Positions 8,883-17,885 are shown, numbered from the stretch's first letter. The stretch is DNA of 64,000 nucleotides from Pirellulales bacterium (GCA_019636345.1 JAHBXQ010000005.1:372001-436000), one strand, 5' to 3'. Notes: generated from the letters alone by a model not told the origin. A program made the numbers and translations.

Positions 8883-9908
8883 CTACGGAACCTCCTTGAT
8901 CCGGCGGATGAGATCGCCCAGGGGCGTTCCGTCGTACTTGACCAGCATCGGGGCGGCCTTCGCGGCGAACGCGGCCTGATCGGGGCGGTGGATCGCGACC
9001 CCCTTTTCGACCACCGCGGCCAGGACCTCCTCGGTCTGCTCGCGCCAGATCTGGCGTTGGTAGTCGGCCGATTCGTCGGCGGCCTCCTGCAGCCAGGCCT
9101 GCATCGGAGGGGGAAGCTGGTCCCAGACCCGGGGGCTGATCATCAGGATGTCGGGGACCCGGGTGTGCTCGTCGAGCGAGTAGTGCTTGCAGACCTCGAA
9201 GTGCCGGTTGCTGTAAAAGCTGGGGGGGTTGTTCTCGGCCCCGACGACCATCTTCTGCTGCAGGGCCGTGTACAGCTCGCCAAAGCTGATCGGCGTGGGC
9301 GACCCCCCGAGGGCCTCGACCATTTCCATCGAGGTGGGGCTCTCCTGAACGCGGATCTTGAGCCCCTTGAGGTCGTCGGGCTTGAGGATCGGCTTGTCGA
9401 CGGTGTAGAAGCTGCGCGCCCCCGCGTCGTAGTAACAGAGCCCGCGGAGCCCCGCCGACTCTCCCTTCAGGAGCAACTCGCGACCGATCGGGCCGTCGAG
9501 CACGTCCCAGTTGTGCTGCTCGCTGCGGAACAGATAGGGCATGCCGAAGACGGCGAACTCGGGGATGAAGCTCTCCAGCGGGGCGGCCGAGACCTTGGTC
9601 ATCGCCAGGGCGCCGTGCTGGACCTGTTCGAGGCACTCGGTCTCGGAGCCGAGTTGGCCGTTGGGGATGATTTCGATCTGCAGGGCGCCGGCGGATTTCT
9701 CGGCGACCCGTTGGGCGAAGACTTCCATCGCCAGATGGACGGGATGCTGCTGGTCGAGCCCGTGAGCCAGCTTGAGCACGACATGCCCCGCGCCCCCTGC
9801 CGCGCCGGGCGTGTTGAGGCCGCGGACGAACCACGTGAATCCGACCGTGGCGAGCAGGACGCCGGCCAGCGCGCCGGCGATGAAGTATGAGGGGCCTTTG
9901 GAAATCAC
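8883..9908 (-). CDS. dctP: TRAP transporter solute-binding protein (DctP-like)
   Basis: The 341-residue protein begins with an uncleaved-looking signal anchor (YFIAGALAGVLLATVGFTW) and continues with the DctP fold: LKLAHGLDQQHPVH, VAEKSAGALQIEIIPNGQLG, ECLEQVQHGALAMT and a Phe/Gln-rich middle. It captures the solute in the periplasm and hands it to DctQM. It is the first gene of the dctP-dctQ-dctM-uxaC cluster, so the promoter should lie upstream of 9908, in the region shared with the divergent permease gene. Confidence 0.93.
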   Translation of the reverse strand: MISKGPSYFIAGALAGVLLATVGFTWFVRGLNTPGAAGGAGHVVLKLAHGLDQQHPVHLAMEVFAQRVAEKSAGALQIEIIPNGQLGSETECLEQVQHGALAMTKVSAAPLESFIPEFAVFGMPYLFRSEQHNWDVLDGPIGRELLLKGESAGLRGLCYYDAGARSFYTVDKPILKPDDLKGLKIRVQESPTSMEMVEALGGSPTPISFGELYTALQQKMVVGAENNPPSFYSNRHFEVCKHYSLDEHTRVPDILMISPRVWDQLPPPMQAWLQEAADESADYQRQIWREQTEEVLAAVVEKGVAIHRPDQAAFAAKAAPMLVKYDGTPLGDLIRRIKEVP

Positions 9909-10346
9909 GCAGCTCCCCGCACCAGCAGGAGTTCGACAAGAGGCCGCCCGGGCGCCGAGGGCCGGGCCCAGCCGTTCTCCCCAGTGTCGTCACCGGGCGG
10001 GTGGGTGCAAGTGGCTAGCGATTACCGGGTTATGTCGAATTCACGCAAGGGGATGTGCGGCGACGGGCGGTTGGAACCGCAGAACCGCCGCCCCCCGGCG
10101 TGACGCGCGTTGCTCGGCGGCGTCAATTTCCGTCAGGCGGCTGGCTCGCGCGGCAAACTCGGCCCATCTTGGAAGCTTCGCGGCACGAGGGGCGACGGAA
10201 TCGTCGCGAGGCCGGTTGCGGCGGCGGGCGCGTTGCGATCACAATTGCACCGCCGGCTGCGGGCGCCAGGCCTTTTCCCGCGCCGCCGCTTGTCCCGAAC
10301 CGCTGCTGTTCTTGAATTCTCGACCCCGCATTCGCGAGACGCGCCC
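9909..10346. other. divergent intergenic region between dctP and the NCS1-type permease
   Basis: No believable gene was found in these 438 bp. The region must contain promoters for both divergent units. I could not assign -35/-10 boxes or an operator with confidence. Confidence 0.4.
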
Positions 10347-11855
10347 ATGGCGACCGGTCACGACCATCACTCCGGCAGTTCGCTCGTCGACCGGCTCGAC
10401 GCCCTGTACGAGTACGAACGCGAACCGGTCAGCCAAGACAAGCTGCACGGCTGGAAGACGTTCATCGCGATGTTCTCCAGCGAGCACATCGCGGGGACCG
10501 AGTTCGTGCTGGGGGTGCTGCTGGTCCAGCACGGGGTGACGGCGTTCGACGTGTTCGCCGGGCTGGCGCTGGGGAACCTGCTGGCCGTGCTGAGCTGGGC
10601 CCTGATGTGCGCCCCGATCGCCGTGCGCGAGCGGCTGACCGTGTACTGGCAGATCCGCAAGGTCGCGGGGCCGTACTTGACGGTCGTCTACTCGGGGCTG
10701 TTCGCCCTGGTGATGTGCCTGCTGGCCGGGGCGATGGTGAGCGTGTCGACCACGGCGGTCGCCAACACGCTGGGCGTCGACAGCCCCGACTACGCCGCCG
10801 GGGATCGCATCCCCAGCCCCGCGTGGATCGCGATCGCGATCGGCGTGGGCGCGGTCATCGCCGTGCTGGCCGTGCTGGGATTCGAGAAACTGGCCCACTT
10901 CGCCAAGGTCGTGGCGCCGTGGATGCCGTTCGTGTTTCTCGCCGGGGGGATCGCGTCGCTGCCGGCGCTGGGGGTGAGCAGCTTGTCCGACTTCTGGGAA
11001 GTCGCCAACGAGAAGATCTGGAACGGCAAGCCCGAAAAGGGGTACTCGCAGTACGGGTTTTGGTCATGCGTCGGGCTGGCGTGGTTGTGCAACGCTTGCC
11101 AGCACATCGGCATGGGGGACGTGACGATCTTTCGCTTCGCCAAGAAGTGGCAGATGGGGTTCGCCTCGGCGTTCGGCATGGCGTTGGGGCATTACATGGC
11201 GTGGATTTGCTCGGGGATCATGTGCGCGGCGTTCATGGTCACCCAGCGGGCCGCGGGGGTCGATGCGCCGAACCCCACGCCGGCGAACATCGCCATGCTG
11301 GGGGCCGGGTATGCAGGAATCGTGTGCGTGCTGCTGGCCGGGTGGACGACCGCCAACCCGACGCTGTATCGCGCGGGGCTGGCCTTTCAGGTGGCGACCC
11401 CCAACTGGCGCCGATGGATCGTCACCCTGATGGCCGGGGTGGTGATGATCTTCACCGCGTGCATCCCGGCGGTGATCGCCAATCTGGACCGGATCGTCGC
11501 CTACTACGGCCTGCTGTTCATGCCATTGGGGGCGTTTATCTTTATCGACTACTGGGTCTTTCCACGGCTGGGTCTTCAGCAAAACTACGCCGAGAAACGC
11601 CGCCTGCTGGCGAGCTGGCCGGCGGCCGTGGGATGGCTGGGGTCGTTCGGCATTTGCTTCCTGCTGTACGCCAAGGACAACATCGAGTCGTTCGCCGTGA
11701 TGAAGAAATACATTCCCTCGTGGCTCGACGCGTATCGAGCCGACCTGTTCTCGCAAGTGCTGCCGGCGTGGATCATCGCCGTCACGCTGTACGCCCTCTG
11801 CAGCCTCATCCAGCAACAGTTCGCCTCCCCGGGCCGCGCCCCGTCCGCCGGCTGA
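10347..11855 (+). CDS. NCS1-type nucleobase:cation symporter (purine/cytosine permease-like)
   Basis: The protein of about 502 residues has roughly 12 membrane helices. Its N-terminal SSEHIAGTEFVLGVLLVQHGVT, the GLALGNLLAVLSWALMCAPIAVRERLTVY stretch and later GAFIFIDYWVFPR resemble cytosine/purine/allantoin permeases. I chose ATG 10347 (MATGHDHHSG) because the longer upstream reading is Arg/Pro-rich and not family-like. A short membrane ORF follows 13 bp downstream, then glcD and glcF. The real substrate is unknown; the glycolate oxidase context could indicate purine-derived C2 acids or a distant change of specificity. Confidence 0.82.
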   Translation: MATGHDHHSGSSLVDRLDALYEYEREPVSQDKLHGWKTFIAMFSSEHIAGTEFVLGVLLVQHGVTAFDVFAGLALGNLLAVLSWALMCAPIAVRERLTVYWQIRKVAGPYLTVVYSGLFALVMCLLAGAMVSVSTTAVANTLGVDSPDYAAGDRIPSPAWIAIAIGVGAVIAVLAVLGFEKLAHFAKVVAPWMPFVFLAGGIASLPALGVSSLSDFWEVANEKIWNGKPEKGYSQYGFWSCVGLAWLCNACQHIGMGDVTIFRFAKKWQMGFASAFGMALGHYMAWICSGIMCAAFMVTQRAAGVDAPNPTPANIAMLGAGYAGIVCVLLAGWTTANPTLYRAGLAFQVATPNWRRWIVTLMAGVVMIFTACIPAVIANLDRIVAYYGLLFMPLGAFIFIDYWVFPRLGLQQNYAEKRRLLASWPAAVGWLGSFGICFLLYAKDNIESFAVMKKYIPSWLDAYRADLFSQVLPAWIIAVTLYALCSLIQQQFASPGRAPSAG

Positions 11856-11868
11856 AAGGACCATTGTC

Positions 11869-12048
11869 ATGCACGCCCTGCTCAAGCTCGTCTCGTACGC
11901 CGGCCTCGCGCTGACGATCGTCCCCTCGGTGCTCGTCTATCGCGGCGCGATCGAGATGGACATGCACTACAAGATCATGATCGTCGGGATGCTGCTCTGG
12001 TTCGGCTCGGCGGTCGTGTGGATCAAGCAGGACAAGGCGCTGGAGTAG
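11869..12048 (+). CDS. small membrane protein next to the permease
   Basis: An ATG at 11869 opens a 59-residue frame ending at TAG 12048. It has two hydrophobic segments (YAGLALTIVPSVLVY and IMIVGMLLWFGSAVVWI) separated by a short MDMHYK loop. It sits 13 bp after the permease stop, so it is probably co-translated, perhaps as an accessory subunit. I do not recognise a named family. Confidence 0.7.
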   Translation: MHALLKLVSYAGLALTIVPSVLVYRGAIEMDMHYKIMIVGMLLWFGSAVVWIKQDKALE

Positions 12049-12051
12049 CGA

Positions 12052-12170
12052 GGTCGATTCTCTCGATGACGTGGTCGATTCTCTCCGAGAATCGACCGAT
12101 CGGCGCTGATCGCCGACAGACGATGCGCTGCAGCCGTCGTCCCCAGGTCGATTTTCGGAGAAAATCGACC
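12052..12170. repeat. cluster of GGTCGATT hairpins
   Basis: Two near-identical palindromic units occur between the small membrane gene and glcD. Unit 1 (12073-12097) has an 11 bp stem starting GGTCGATTCTC with a 3 nt loop. Unit 2 (12146-12170) has a 10 bp stem starting GGTCGATTTT with a 5 nt loop. A half unit, GGTCGATTCTCTC, lies at 12052-12064. They could be a REP-like element, a transcript-processing signal or a repressor site. No T-run follows, so a classic terminator is unlikely. Confidence 0.8.
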
Positions 12171-12269
12171 ACGCGGGACCATCCGCCGCGTGGCGCCCCC
12201 CGCACTCGCGGCCTTGGTCGGTTATGCTGGAGCGATCGTCGCCTCGACCGCTCCGTGTGCCCTGGCCGC

Positions 12270-13658
12270 ATGAATCCCGCGTCTCCCGCCCTGATCGATC
12301 AGCTCGCCGCCGCGGTGGGCGACCGCGCGCGGGTCCTCACCGAGCCAACCGATCTGGCGCCGTACGGCTTCGACGGCACCGCCGCCCTGCGGCAGCGGCC
12401 GGCGTGCGTCGTCTTTCCCCGCACGACCGACGAGGTCGCCCAGTGCCTGCGGGCCGCCCACGCTGCGGGGACCCCGGTCGTGACCCGCGGCTCGGGCACG
12501 GGGCTGAGCGGCGGCAGCGTCCCCGTGGCCGGGTGCGTCGTGCTGTGCACCGTCGAAATGAACCAGGTGTTCGAGCTCGACGAACGAAACCTCACGATCC
12601 GCGTCGAGCCGGGGGTGATCACCCAGACGGTCGATCAGCTCGCAGCCAAGGTCGGGCTGTTCTACCCCCCGGACCCGGGATCGCAAAAAATCTCGACCAT
12701 CGGCGGCAACGTCGCCGAGAACTCGGGGGGGCTGCGCGGGCTGAAGTACGGCGTGACCCGCGATTACGTCATGGGGATGACCGTCGTCCTGGTCGACGGG
12801 CAAGTGCTGTGGCTGGGCAACAAGTGCGTCAAGGACGTCGCGGGGTACAACCTGCGGGACCTGTTCATCGGGTCCGAGGGGACGCTGGGGGTGATCACCC
12901 AGGTGCTGCTCAAGCTGCTGCCCCGACCGGCGGCGCGGCAGACGGCGCTCGCCACGTTTCGCACGATGGAAGCCGCGGCCGAGACCGTCTCGGCGATCAT
13001 CGCGGCGAAGATCGTCCCTTGCACGCTCGAATTTCTCGACCAGCAGACGATCCGCTGCGTCGAGGAATTCAGCCGGGTCGGACTGCCGACCGACGCGGCG
13101 GCGCTGCTGTTGATGGAGTCGGACGGGGCCCCCGCGACCGTGGCCGAGGAGATCGCCGCGATGCAGGACATCGCCCGGCGACAGGGGGCGATCGCCGTCC
13201 AATCGGCCGACGACGAGGCCGAGGCGGACCGGCTGCGGCTGGCCCGGAGGAGCGCCTTCGCGGCCCTGGCCCGGGTGCGGCCCACGACGATCCTCGAGGA
13301 CGTGACCGTCCCCCGCAGCGCCCTGGCCGAGATGGTCGCCTTCGTCGCCGCCACATGCGTCAAACACCGCGTGCAGGTCGGCACCTTCGGCCACATGGGC
13401 GACGGCAACCTGCATCCCACGTTCTTGACCGACGAACGCGACGCCGAGGAAATGCACCGGGTCGAACAGGCCCTTGAGGAGATCGTCGACAAGACCCTGG
13501 CCCTGGGGGGCACCGTGACCGGCGAACATGGCGTAGGGCTGGCGAAAAAACCGTTCCTCCGCCGGCAGTTGGGAGACGCCAGCTACGACCTGCTGCGGCA
13601 GATCAAGCGAACGCTCGACCCGCAGGGGCTGTTGAACCCGGGGAAGATCTTCGACTGA
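12270..13658 (+). CDS. glcD: glycolate oxidase FAD-binding subunit
   Basis: GlcD oxidises glycolate (or D-lactate in relatives) to the 2-oxo acid, passing electrons to the iron-sulfur subunit. The 462-residue protein has the PCMH-type FAD domain (RGSGTGLSGGSVP near residues 73-85, IGGNVAENSGGLRGLKYG) and the C-terminal oxidase domain with GHMGDGNLHP and TVTGEHGVGLAKK. The ATG at 12270 (MNPASPALI) fits the family; upstream codons are the GGTCGATT repeat region. glcF follows after an intergenic repeat, and both are likely used together. Confidence 0.93.
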   Translation: MNPASPALIDQLAAAVGDRARVLTEPTDLAPYGFDGTAALRQRPACVVFPRTTDEVAQCLRAAHAAGTPVVTRGSGTGLSGGSVPVAGCVVLCTVEMNQVFELDERNLTIRVEPGVITQTVDQLAAKVGLFYPPDPGSQKISTIGGNVAENSGGLRGLKYGVTRDYVMGMTVVLVDGQVLWLGNKCVKDVAGYNLRDLFIGSEGTLGVITQVLLKLLPRPAARQTALATFRTMEAAAETVSAIIAAKIVPCTLEFLDQQTIRCVEEFSRVGLPTDAAALLLMESDGAPATVAEEIAAMQDIARRQGAIAVQSADDEAEADRLRLARRSAFAALARVRPTTILEDVTVPRSALAEMVAFVAATCVKHRVQVGTFGHMGDGNLHPTFLTDERDAEEMHRVEQALEEIVDKTLALGGTVTGEHGVGLAKKPFLRRQLGDASYDLLRQIKRTLDPQGLLNPGKIFD

Positions 13659-13685
13659 TCGGCCCCGCAAACCACCACAATCCCC

Positions 13686-13801
13686 ATGAGCGGCGGGCGC
13701 TAGCTAGCCCCCGGTGAACGACGCCACGGCAAACCACTCGTTGCAACCACGCGACAGGCAAGCCGTGCGTGCTTCACCGGCGGCTAGCGCCGTCCGCTCA
13801 T
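13686..13801. repeat. TGAGCGG/CCGCTCA palindromic repeat, copy 1
   Basis: This 116 bp element starts ATGAGCGGCGGGCGCTAGC and ends GGCTAGCGCCGTCCGCTCAT, so its ends are imperfect inverted repeats. Inner arms CCGGTGAA and TTCACCGG also pair. It is one of five related sites in this window, all between genes. It separates glcD from glcF. Confidence 0.88.
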
Positions 13802-13868
13802 GTTGGGACGATGGGCCGGTCCGACTCAATCCAAGCCCGCCGCGCATTACCGCGCCGCATGTCATGCG

Positions 13869-15263
13869 ATGACTCCGCCTGAACCTAACCTGCTCAAGTC
13901 GCTTGATTACGCCGTGCTGCAGCAATGCATGCACTGCGGGATGTGTCTGCCGACGTGCCCCACGTACGACGCGACCCGTCGCGAGCGGCACAGCCCGCGG
14001 GGCCGAGTGGCGCTGATGCGCGACATTGCCGACGGAACGCTCCCCATGTCGCGGGCGTTCGGCGAGGAGATGTATTTCTGCCTGGGGTGCCTGGCGTGCC
14101 AAACGGCTTGCCCGGCGGGGGTCGATTACGTCGAGCTGTTCGAGACCGCCCGGACCGAGGTCGAGCGGCAGAAAATGCTCGACGCGCCGCGACGGCGGTT
14201 CTACCGCTGGCTGGCGCTGCGGCAATTGTTCATGCGGCCGCGGCTGCTGCACGCCGCGGGGCGACTGCTGTGGCTGTACCAGGCGAGCGGGCTCGAGCGG
14301 CTGGCCCGGGCCATCGGCCTGACACGGCTGCTGCCGCGGCATTTGCGCGACCTGGAGCCGAAATCGCCGCGGATTCGCCCCCCGTTTTCGATGGCTCGGA
14401 TCACCGAGATCGAGCGACCGCAGGCCGACCCGCGCCGCCGCGTGGGGATGCTCACCGGCTGCATGCAGGACCTGATGCTCTCCGACGTCAATCGAGCGAC
14501 CGTCGACGTCCTGCTGGCCAACGGCTGCGAGGTGCATACGCCCCGCTGGCAGCCCTGCTGCGGGTCCCTGCACGCTCACAACGGCGACCTCGAGGCGGCC
14601 CGCGAGCTGGCCCGACGGAATATTGACGCGTTCGACCTGAACGCGATGGACGCGATCGTCACCAACGCCGGGGGCTGCGGTTCGCACCTGCGGCGATACG
14701 GCCGCCTGCTGGCCGACGACCCGGCGTACGCTGAGCGAGCCCGTGCGTGGGACGCCAAAGTCCGCGACGTCCACGAGTGGCTGGTGGAGATTGACTTTCG
14801 CCCCCCGACGGCCGCGCCGTGGGAGACGCTCTCTGCGGGGGCAAGTCGCTCCCACGGTTGCCGGCCCTGCGCGGAGAGTGCGGCCTGCGAAGCGGTCCGC
14901 GTCACCTACGACGACTCCTGCCATCTATGCCACGGGCAGAAGGTCGTCTCGCAGCCGCGCCAGGTCTTGGGTGCGATCCCCGGGGTCGAGCTTGTGCCGC
15001 TCCCTGAGGCGGACTGGTGCTGCGGCTCGGCCGGGATTTACGGCATCACCCAACCGGAGCAGTCGGCGGCGCTGCTCACGCGGAAGCTCGACCATTTGGC
15101 GACGACCGGGGCCGCGGTGCTCGCCACCGCCAACCCGGGCTGCCAACTGCAACTCGCCCAAGGGGTCGCCGGCCGCCAGGACCTCGCCGCAATCAAACTG
15201 GTCCACCCCGTGCAACTGCTGGCCGCCGCCTACGCCCAAGAGCGAATCGCCAACAAGACATGA
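13869..15263 (+). CDS. glcF: glycolate oxidase iron-sulfur subunit
   Basis: The 464-residue protein carries two 4Fe-4S motifs: C20-C23-C26-C30 (CMHCGMCLPTCP) and C71-C74-C77-C81 (CLGCLACQTACP). Two CCG-type domains follow (LTGCMQDLM..CCGSLHAH..NAGGCGSHL and CHLCHGQ..DWCCGSAG), the heterodisulfide-reductase-like pattern of GlcF. It relays electrons from GlcD to the membrane pool. I use ATG 13869 (MTPPEPNLL) because an earlier ATG at 13800 lies inside the end of the repeat element. No GlcE-like subunit is seen nearby. Confidence 0.92.
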   Translation: MTPPEPNLLKSLDYAVLQQCMHCGMCLPTCPTYDATRRERHSPRGRVALMRDIADGTLPMSRAFGEEMYFCLGCLACQTACPAGVDYVELFETARTEVERQKMLDAPRRRFYRWLALRQLFMRPRLLHAAGRLLWLYQASGLERLARAIGLTRLLPRHLRDLEPKSPRIRPPFSMARITEIERPQADPRRRVGMLTGCMQDLMLSDVNRATVDVLLANGCEVHTPRWQPCCGSLHAHNGDLEAARELARRNIDAFDLNAMDAIVTNAGGCGSHLRRYGRLLADDPAYAERARAWDAKVRDVHEWLVEIDFRPPTAAPWETLSAGASRSHGCRPCAESAACEAVRVTYDDSCHLCHGQKVVSQPRQVLGAIPGVELVPLPEADWCCGSAGIYGITQPEQSAALLTRKLDHLATTGAAVLATANPGCQLQLAQGVAGRQDLAAIKLVHPVQLLAAAYAQERIANKT

Positions 15264-15270
15264 AACGAAA

Positions 15271-15384
15271 CTGAGCGGCGGGCGCTAGCGCCCGGTGAAC
15301 GACGCCACGGCATGCCAATCGTTTTGTCCACACGGCAGGCAAGCCGTGCGAGCGCTTCACCGGCGGCGAGCGTCGTCCGCTCAG
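15271..15384. repeat. TGAGCGG/CCGCTCA palindromic repeat, copy 2
   Basis: This 114 bp element has the same orientation as the copy at 13.7 kb and shares CGGTGAACGACGCCACGGCA and GGCAAGCCGTGCG internally. Ends are CTGAGCGGCGGGCGCTAGC and GTCGTCCGCTCAG. It lies just after glcF. Confidence 0.88.
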
Positions 15385-15390
15385 GGGACG

Positions 15391-15425
15391 AAAAAGGCCC
15401 GGCGTTCTTGGGAGAACGCCGGGCC
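15391..15425 (-). terminator. rho-independent terminator of the PEP-CTERM gene
   Basis: Read on the minus strand, a perfect 13 bp GC-rich stem (GGCCCGGCGTTCT) with a 4 nt loop is followed by five T residues. It sits 55 bp after the stop codon of the PEP-CTERM gene ending at 15480. Confidence 0.9.
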
Positions 15426-15479
15426 CGGGTATCACCTACTCAGGGAGCGAACTCCCCGGTAGTCGATGATCAATTCAAC

Positions 15480-16052
15480 TTAGGCCATCCGACGACGGAC
15501 AGCCGCCAGACCGAGCATGCTGATGCCAGCCAGAACGAAGGTGGCGGGCTCAGGGACCGGAATGGTGCCGGTCAAAGGCGCTCCGATGTCCGCTCCAGTT
15601 CCGTCCTTGAGCAAGACTTGGTAAGTAGCCGAGCCACCAGGAGTCAACATGATGTTGGCAAGGAACACAGGAGCCGAGATGTCGATGAGCTGACCAAGGG
15701 GACCGCCCTCAAACGTGAGGCCACCGGCTGTCTGGCTCGTATTCAACAACGTCCAGCCGAGACCACCCGACACATCCTCATCGGCCGGATCCAGATCAAG
15801 GAAGCGATTCCGGTAGGTAAAAGCCTGACCGGCAGGACGCGGAGCACCAGACGCATTACCCGAGTTGGGATTCAGGAACGTAGCAGGGGCGACAGGAGCC
15901 GCGGAAAAACCGAGTGCGGCAATGTTGTTCTCAACACCCTGAATGTACAGGGAGTAGATATCGCCATTCTGCTGGACAGAGATCGACGCAGCGTTCGCAT
16001 TCGCCGCGATTGCTACGCAAGATACCGCAAAGATCGCAAAGAGTTTATTCAT
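15480..16052 (-). CDS. small PEP-CTERM exported protein
   Basis: ATG 16052 (MNKLFAIFAVSCVAIAANANA) gives a 190-residue protein with a clear signal peptide. The C-terminus is a full PEP-CTERM sorting signal: PVPEPATFVLAG, a hydrophobic helix, then the basic end RRRMA. The body is Gly/Ala/Asn-rich beta-like sequence with no recognised catalytic motif. Base composition is lower in GC than the neighbours. It has its own terminator downstream. Likely role: exopolysaccharide-associated or surface protein processed by an exosortase; the function is unknown. Confidence 0.85.
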   Translation of the reverse strand: MNKLFAIFAVSCVAIAANANAASISVQQNGDIYSLYIQGVENNIAALGFSAAPVAPATFLNPNSGNASGAPRPAGQAFTYRNRFLDLDPADEDVSGGLGWTLLNTSQTAGGLTFEGGPLGQLIDISAPVFLANIMLTPGGSATYQVLLKDGTGADIGAPLTGTIPVPEPATFVLAGISMLGLAAVRRRMA

Positions 16053-16236
16053 AGTAGTATTCACCAAGTATCGATTCGGGAGATTGAGAAAGCAGCACTA
16101 AAGCTGACACTAAAATCTGCCGGGAAACTAACTGTCCCGACAAGAGCCAATTCGAATGGCTAGAACTCTCTCAGTTTCATTAGCAGAAGGAAAACCTCTC
16201 CATACGCCAGTTTGATACCGAAAACCACCTGATGAA

Positions 16237-17127
16237 CTACTTCCGACGAGAAGCGAAAGCGGCGCCAAGCAGACCCACGAGAACCAAGCCAACCGAGGCG
16301 GGCTCAGGTACGGCGCCAACGGCAGCCGAAGCGGCCGGGCTTGGCGAAGCTTGCAGGTAGTTGGCCGACAGGATCGCAAAGTCCGAGAGATTGACCTCGT
16401 TAACGCCGCCGACCGAGCTGTTAAAGTCGCCCTGATCCCAAGTCTTGCTCGCTGCAGGGTTGTTGTAGTTGGCCGACAGAATCGCGAAGTCGGACAGGTT
16501 TACCCGGCCATCGCGATTCGCATCGCCCGGCTTCAACCCATCGACCCCGACGGAGTCGCCACGGGTGACGACGGTCCCAAGGGTGCCGGCGATGGGGGTC
16601 GTGCCCGAGAAGACGTTCAGTTCCGTCACGGCGATCGACGGACGGGCGCCGGTCCACGAACCGCTGGCGATCAGCGAGCTGTTGTTCCAGGCCGAGGCGG
16701 TCGAGCCGTTGGTGAACAGGTCGTCAACCGCAACGTTGCCGTTGCCGCCGTTGCCGACGGTCAACTGACCGGCCGACGGGACCGGGGCGAGATCGCTGCC
16801 CGCGACCACTTCGGTCACGCCCGCGGCGATAAGCTGATAGCGAAACACGTCGTCGGTGTTGTTCCAGGCGGCGCTCGTCGAGGTGATTTGAGCGGCCGGA
16901 AGATCGACGCCCGTAACTCCCAGGGCACCGTTGATGTTGACCTTGATGCCGGCAACGCCTTCACCAGCGGTCGACTTGACCAACAACTGCCACGTGCCGC
17001 CGCCGGTGGCGTTGGCGGGATCGGTGTATCGCAGGTTGAGCTGCACGTTGACAGCCGCCAGCGCCGGCGAGGCCATAGCCGCCAGGGCCGCACACAGAGA
17101 GAAAATCACACCACGGTTCATTTTCAT
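16237..17127 (-). CDS. PEP-CTERM protein with dockerin-like repeats
   Basis: From ATG 17127 (MKMNRGVIFSLCAALAAM) the 296-residue protein has a signal peptide, a Gly/Thr-rich beta domain, and two dockerin-like repeats both reading VNLSDFAILSANY (the first preceded by DANRDGR). It ends with VPEPASVGLVLVGLLGAAFASRRK, a PEP-CTERM signal. The second repeat has a shortened loop (VGGVNE) and may bind calcium poorly. It probably functions outside the cell in multiprotein or matrix assembly. No cohesin is visible in the window. Confidence 0.86.
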   Translation of the reverse strand: MKMNRGVIFSLCAALAAMASPALAAVNVQLNLRYTDPANATGGGTWQLLVKSTAGEGVAGIKVNINGALGVTGVDLPAAQITSTSAAWNNTDDVFRYQLIAAGVTEVVAGSDLAPVPSAGQLTVGNGGNGNVAVDDLFTNGSTASAWNNSSLIASGSWTGARPSIAVTELNVFSGTTPIAGTLGTVVTRGDSVGVDGLKPGDANRDGRVNLSDFAILSANYNNPAASKTWDQGDFNSSVGGVNEVNLSDFAILSANYLQASPSPAASAAVGAVPEPASVGLVLVGLLGAAFASRRK

Positions 17128-17744
17128 TGCTCCAATTCCCCGTCTCATTGTAGATAGATGATACCCGTTGAAAATCTGCGCTCGGTTGGGGGCAAACTGA
17201 GAGCTAGCCGTCGTTCCGCCGAGCTGCCCGCTGCGGTGCGATCCTGCGCGTCATGTTACGACTTCAGGGAGCGATCCTACAGACTGGGTAGCTTAGCGAG
17301 ATTCCTGCTCCGTGGGGGCGGCGGAGAAAAGATTCTGCTCGATTCGGCAAGCGGACGAACCGACGCTTCCAACCATGAAGCTCCGGCTGCGTGACTCGTG
17401 TTAGGAGTTACTCCTGCACTTTGATTGGAAATGCTGGATTCGTCAACTCGCTTGTCGGCAGAAAAGCATCCCGCTGAACGACACTCTGGCCGCCATTCCA
17501 AGTGCCACTGTACCAAGGATTCGCGGGCTTGCAACAGTTTTGAGGGGGGGACTGGGTAATTTTTGGCGTTTTTCCTGGCGGGACGATGGCCGGGGCCGGG
17601 GAGCCCAGGGGCCCTGCAGGCGACGTTTTTAAGAGAGTCTTGGGCGAAAGTCCGGTTTTTTTGGTCGGGGGACGAGGGGATTCGTGGCGGGGGGTGGCGT
17701 TGGGAGGGGCTCCGCGGGGAGGCTCCGCGGGCTGACGCCTCGCG
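17128..17744. other. intergenic, no gene seen
   Basis: This is the upstream part of a 1.1 kb non-coding stretch between the PEP-CTERM gene and thrS. Possible short frames have no family-like sequence or start signals. It should hold the promoter of the PEP-CTERM gene. Confidence 0.4.
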
Positions 17745-17885
17745 GCTCGGAAAGAAGGAAGAAGTCGCCTCGCGGCTCAGAATGTCAGCGAGAAAGAAAG
17801 CTCGGAACTCAGAATGAAAGCTCGCGATTCAGAATGCATGAAAGAGAGGAGAACAGAGAGAAAGCTCGCGGCTCGAAAAAAAGAT
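17745..17885. repeat. degenerate tandem repeat, GCTCGCGGCTCAGAATG-like
   Basis: About five imperfect copies of a unit near GCTCGCGGCTCAGAATG, spaced by purine-rich AGAAAGAA stretches, run across this segment. Variants include CCTCGCGGCTCGG, CCTCGCGGCTCAGAATG, GCTCGGAACTCAGAATG, GCTCGCGATTCAGAATG and GCTCGCGGCTCG. No coding function was seen. Confidence 0.7.

Noticed and set aside
12052-12170. Rho-independent terminator or CRISPR repeats
   Set aside because: No T-run follows the hairpins, and there are only two palindromic units without regular spacers.
17745-17885. CRISPR array
   Set aside because: Units are imperfect and variable in length with no unique spacers and no cas genes nearby.
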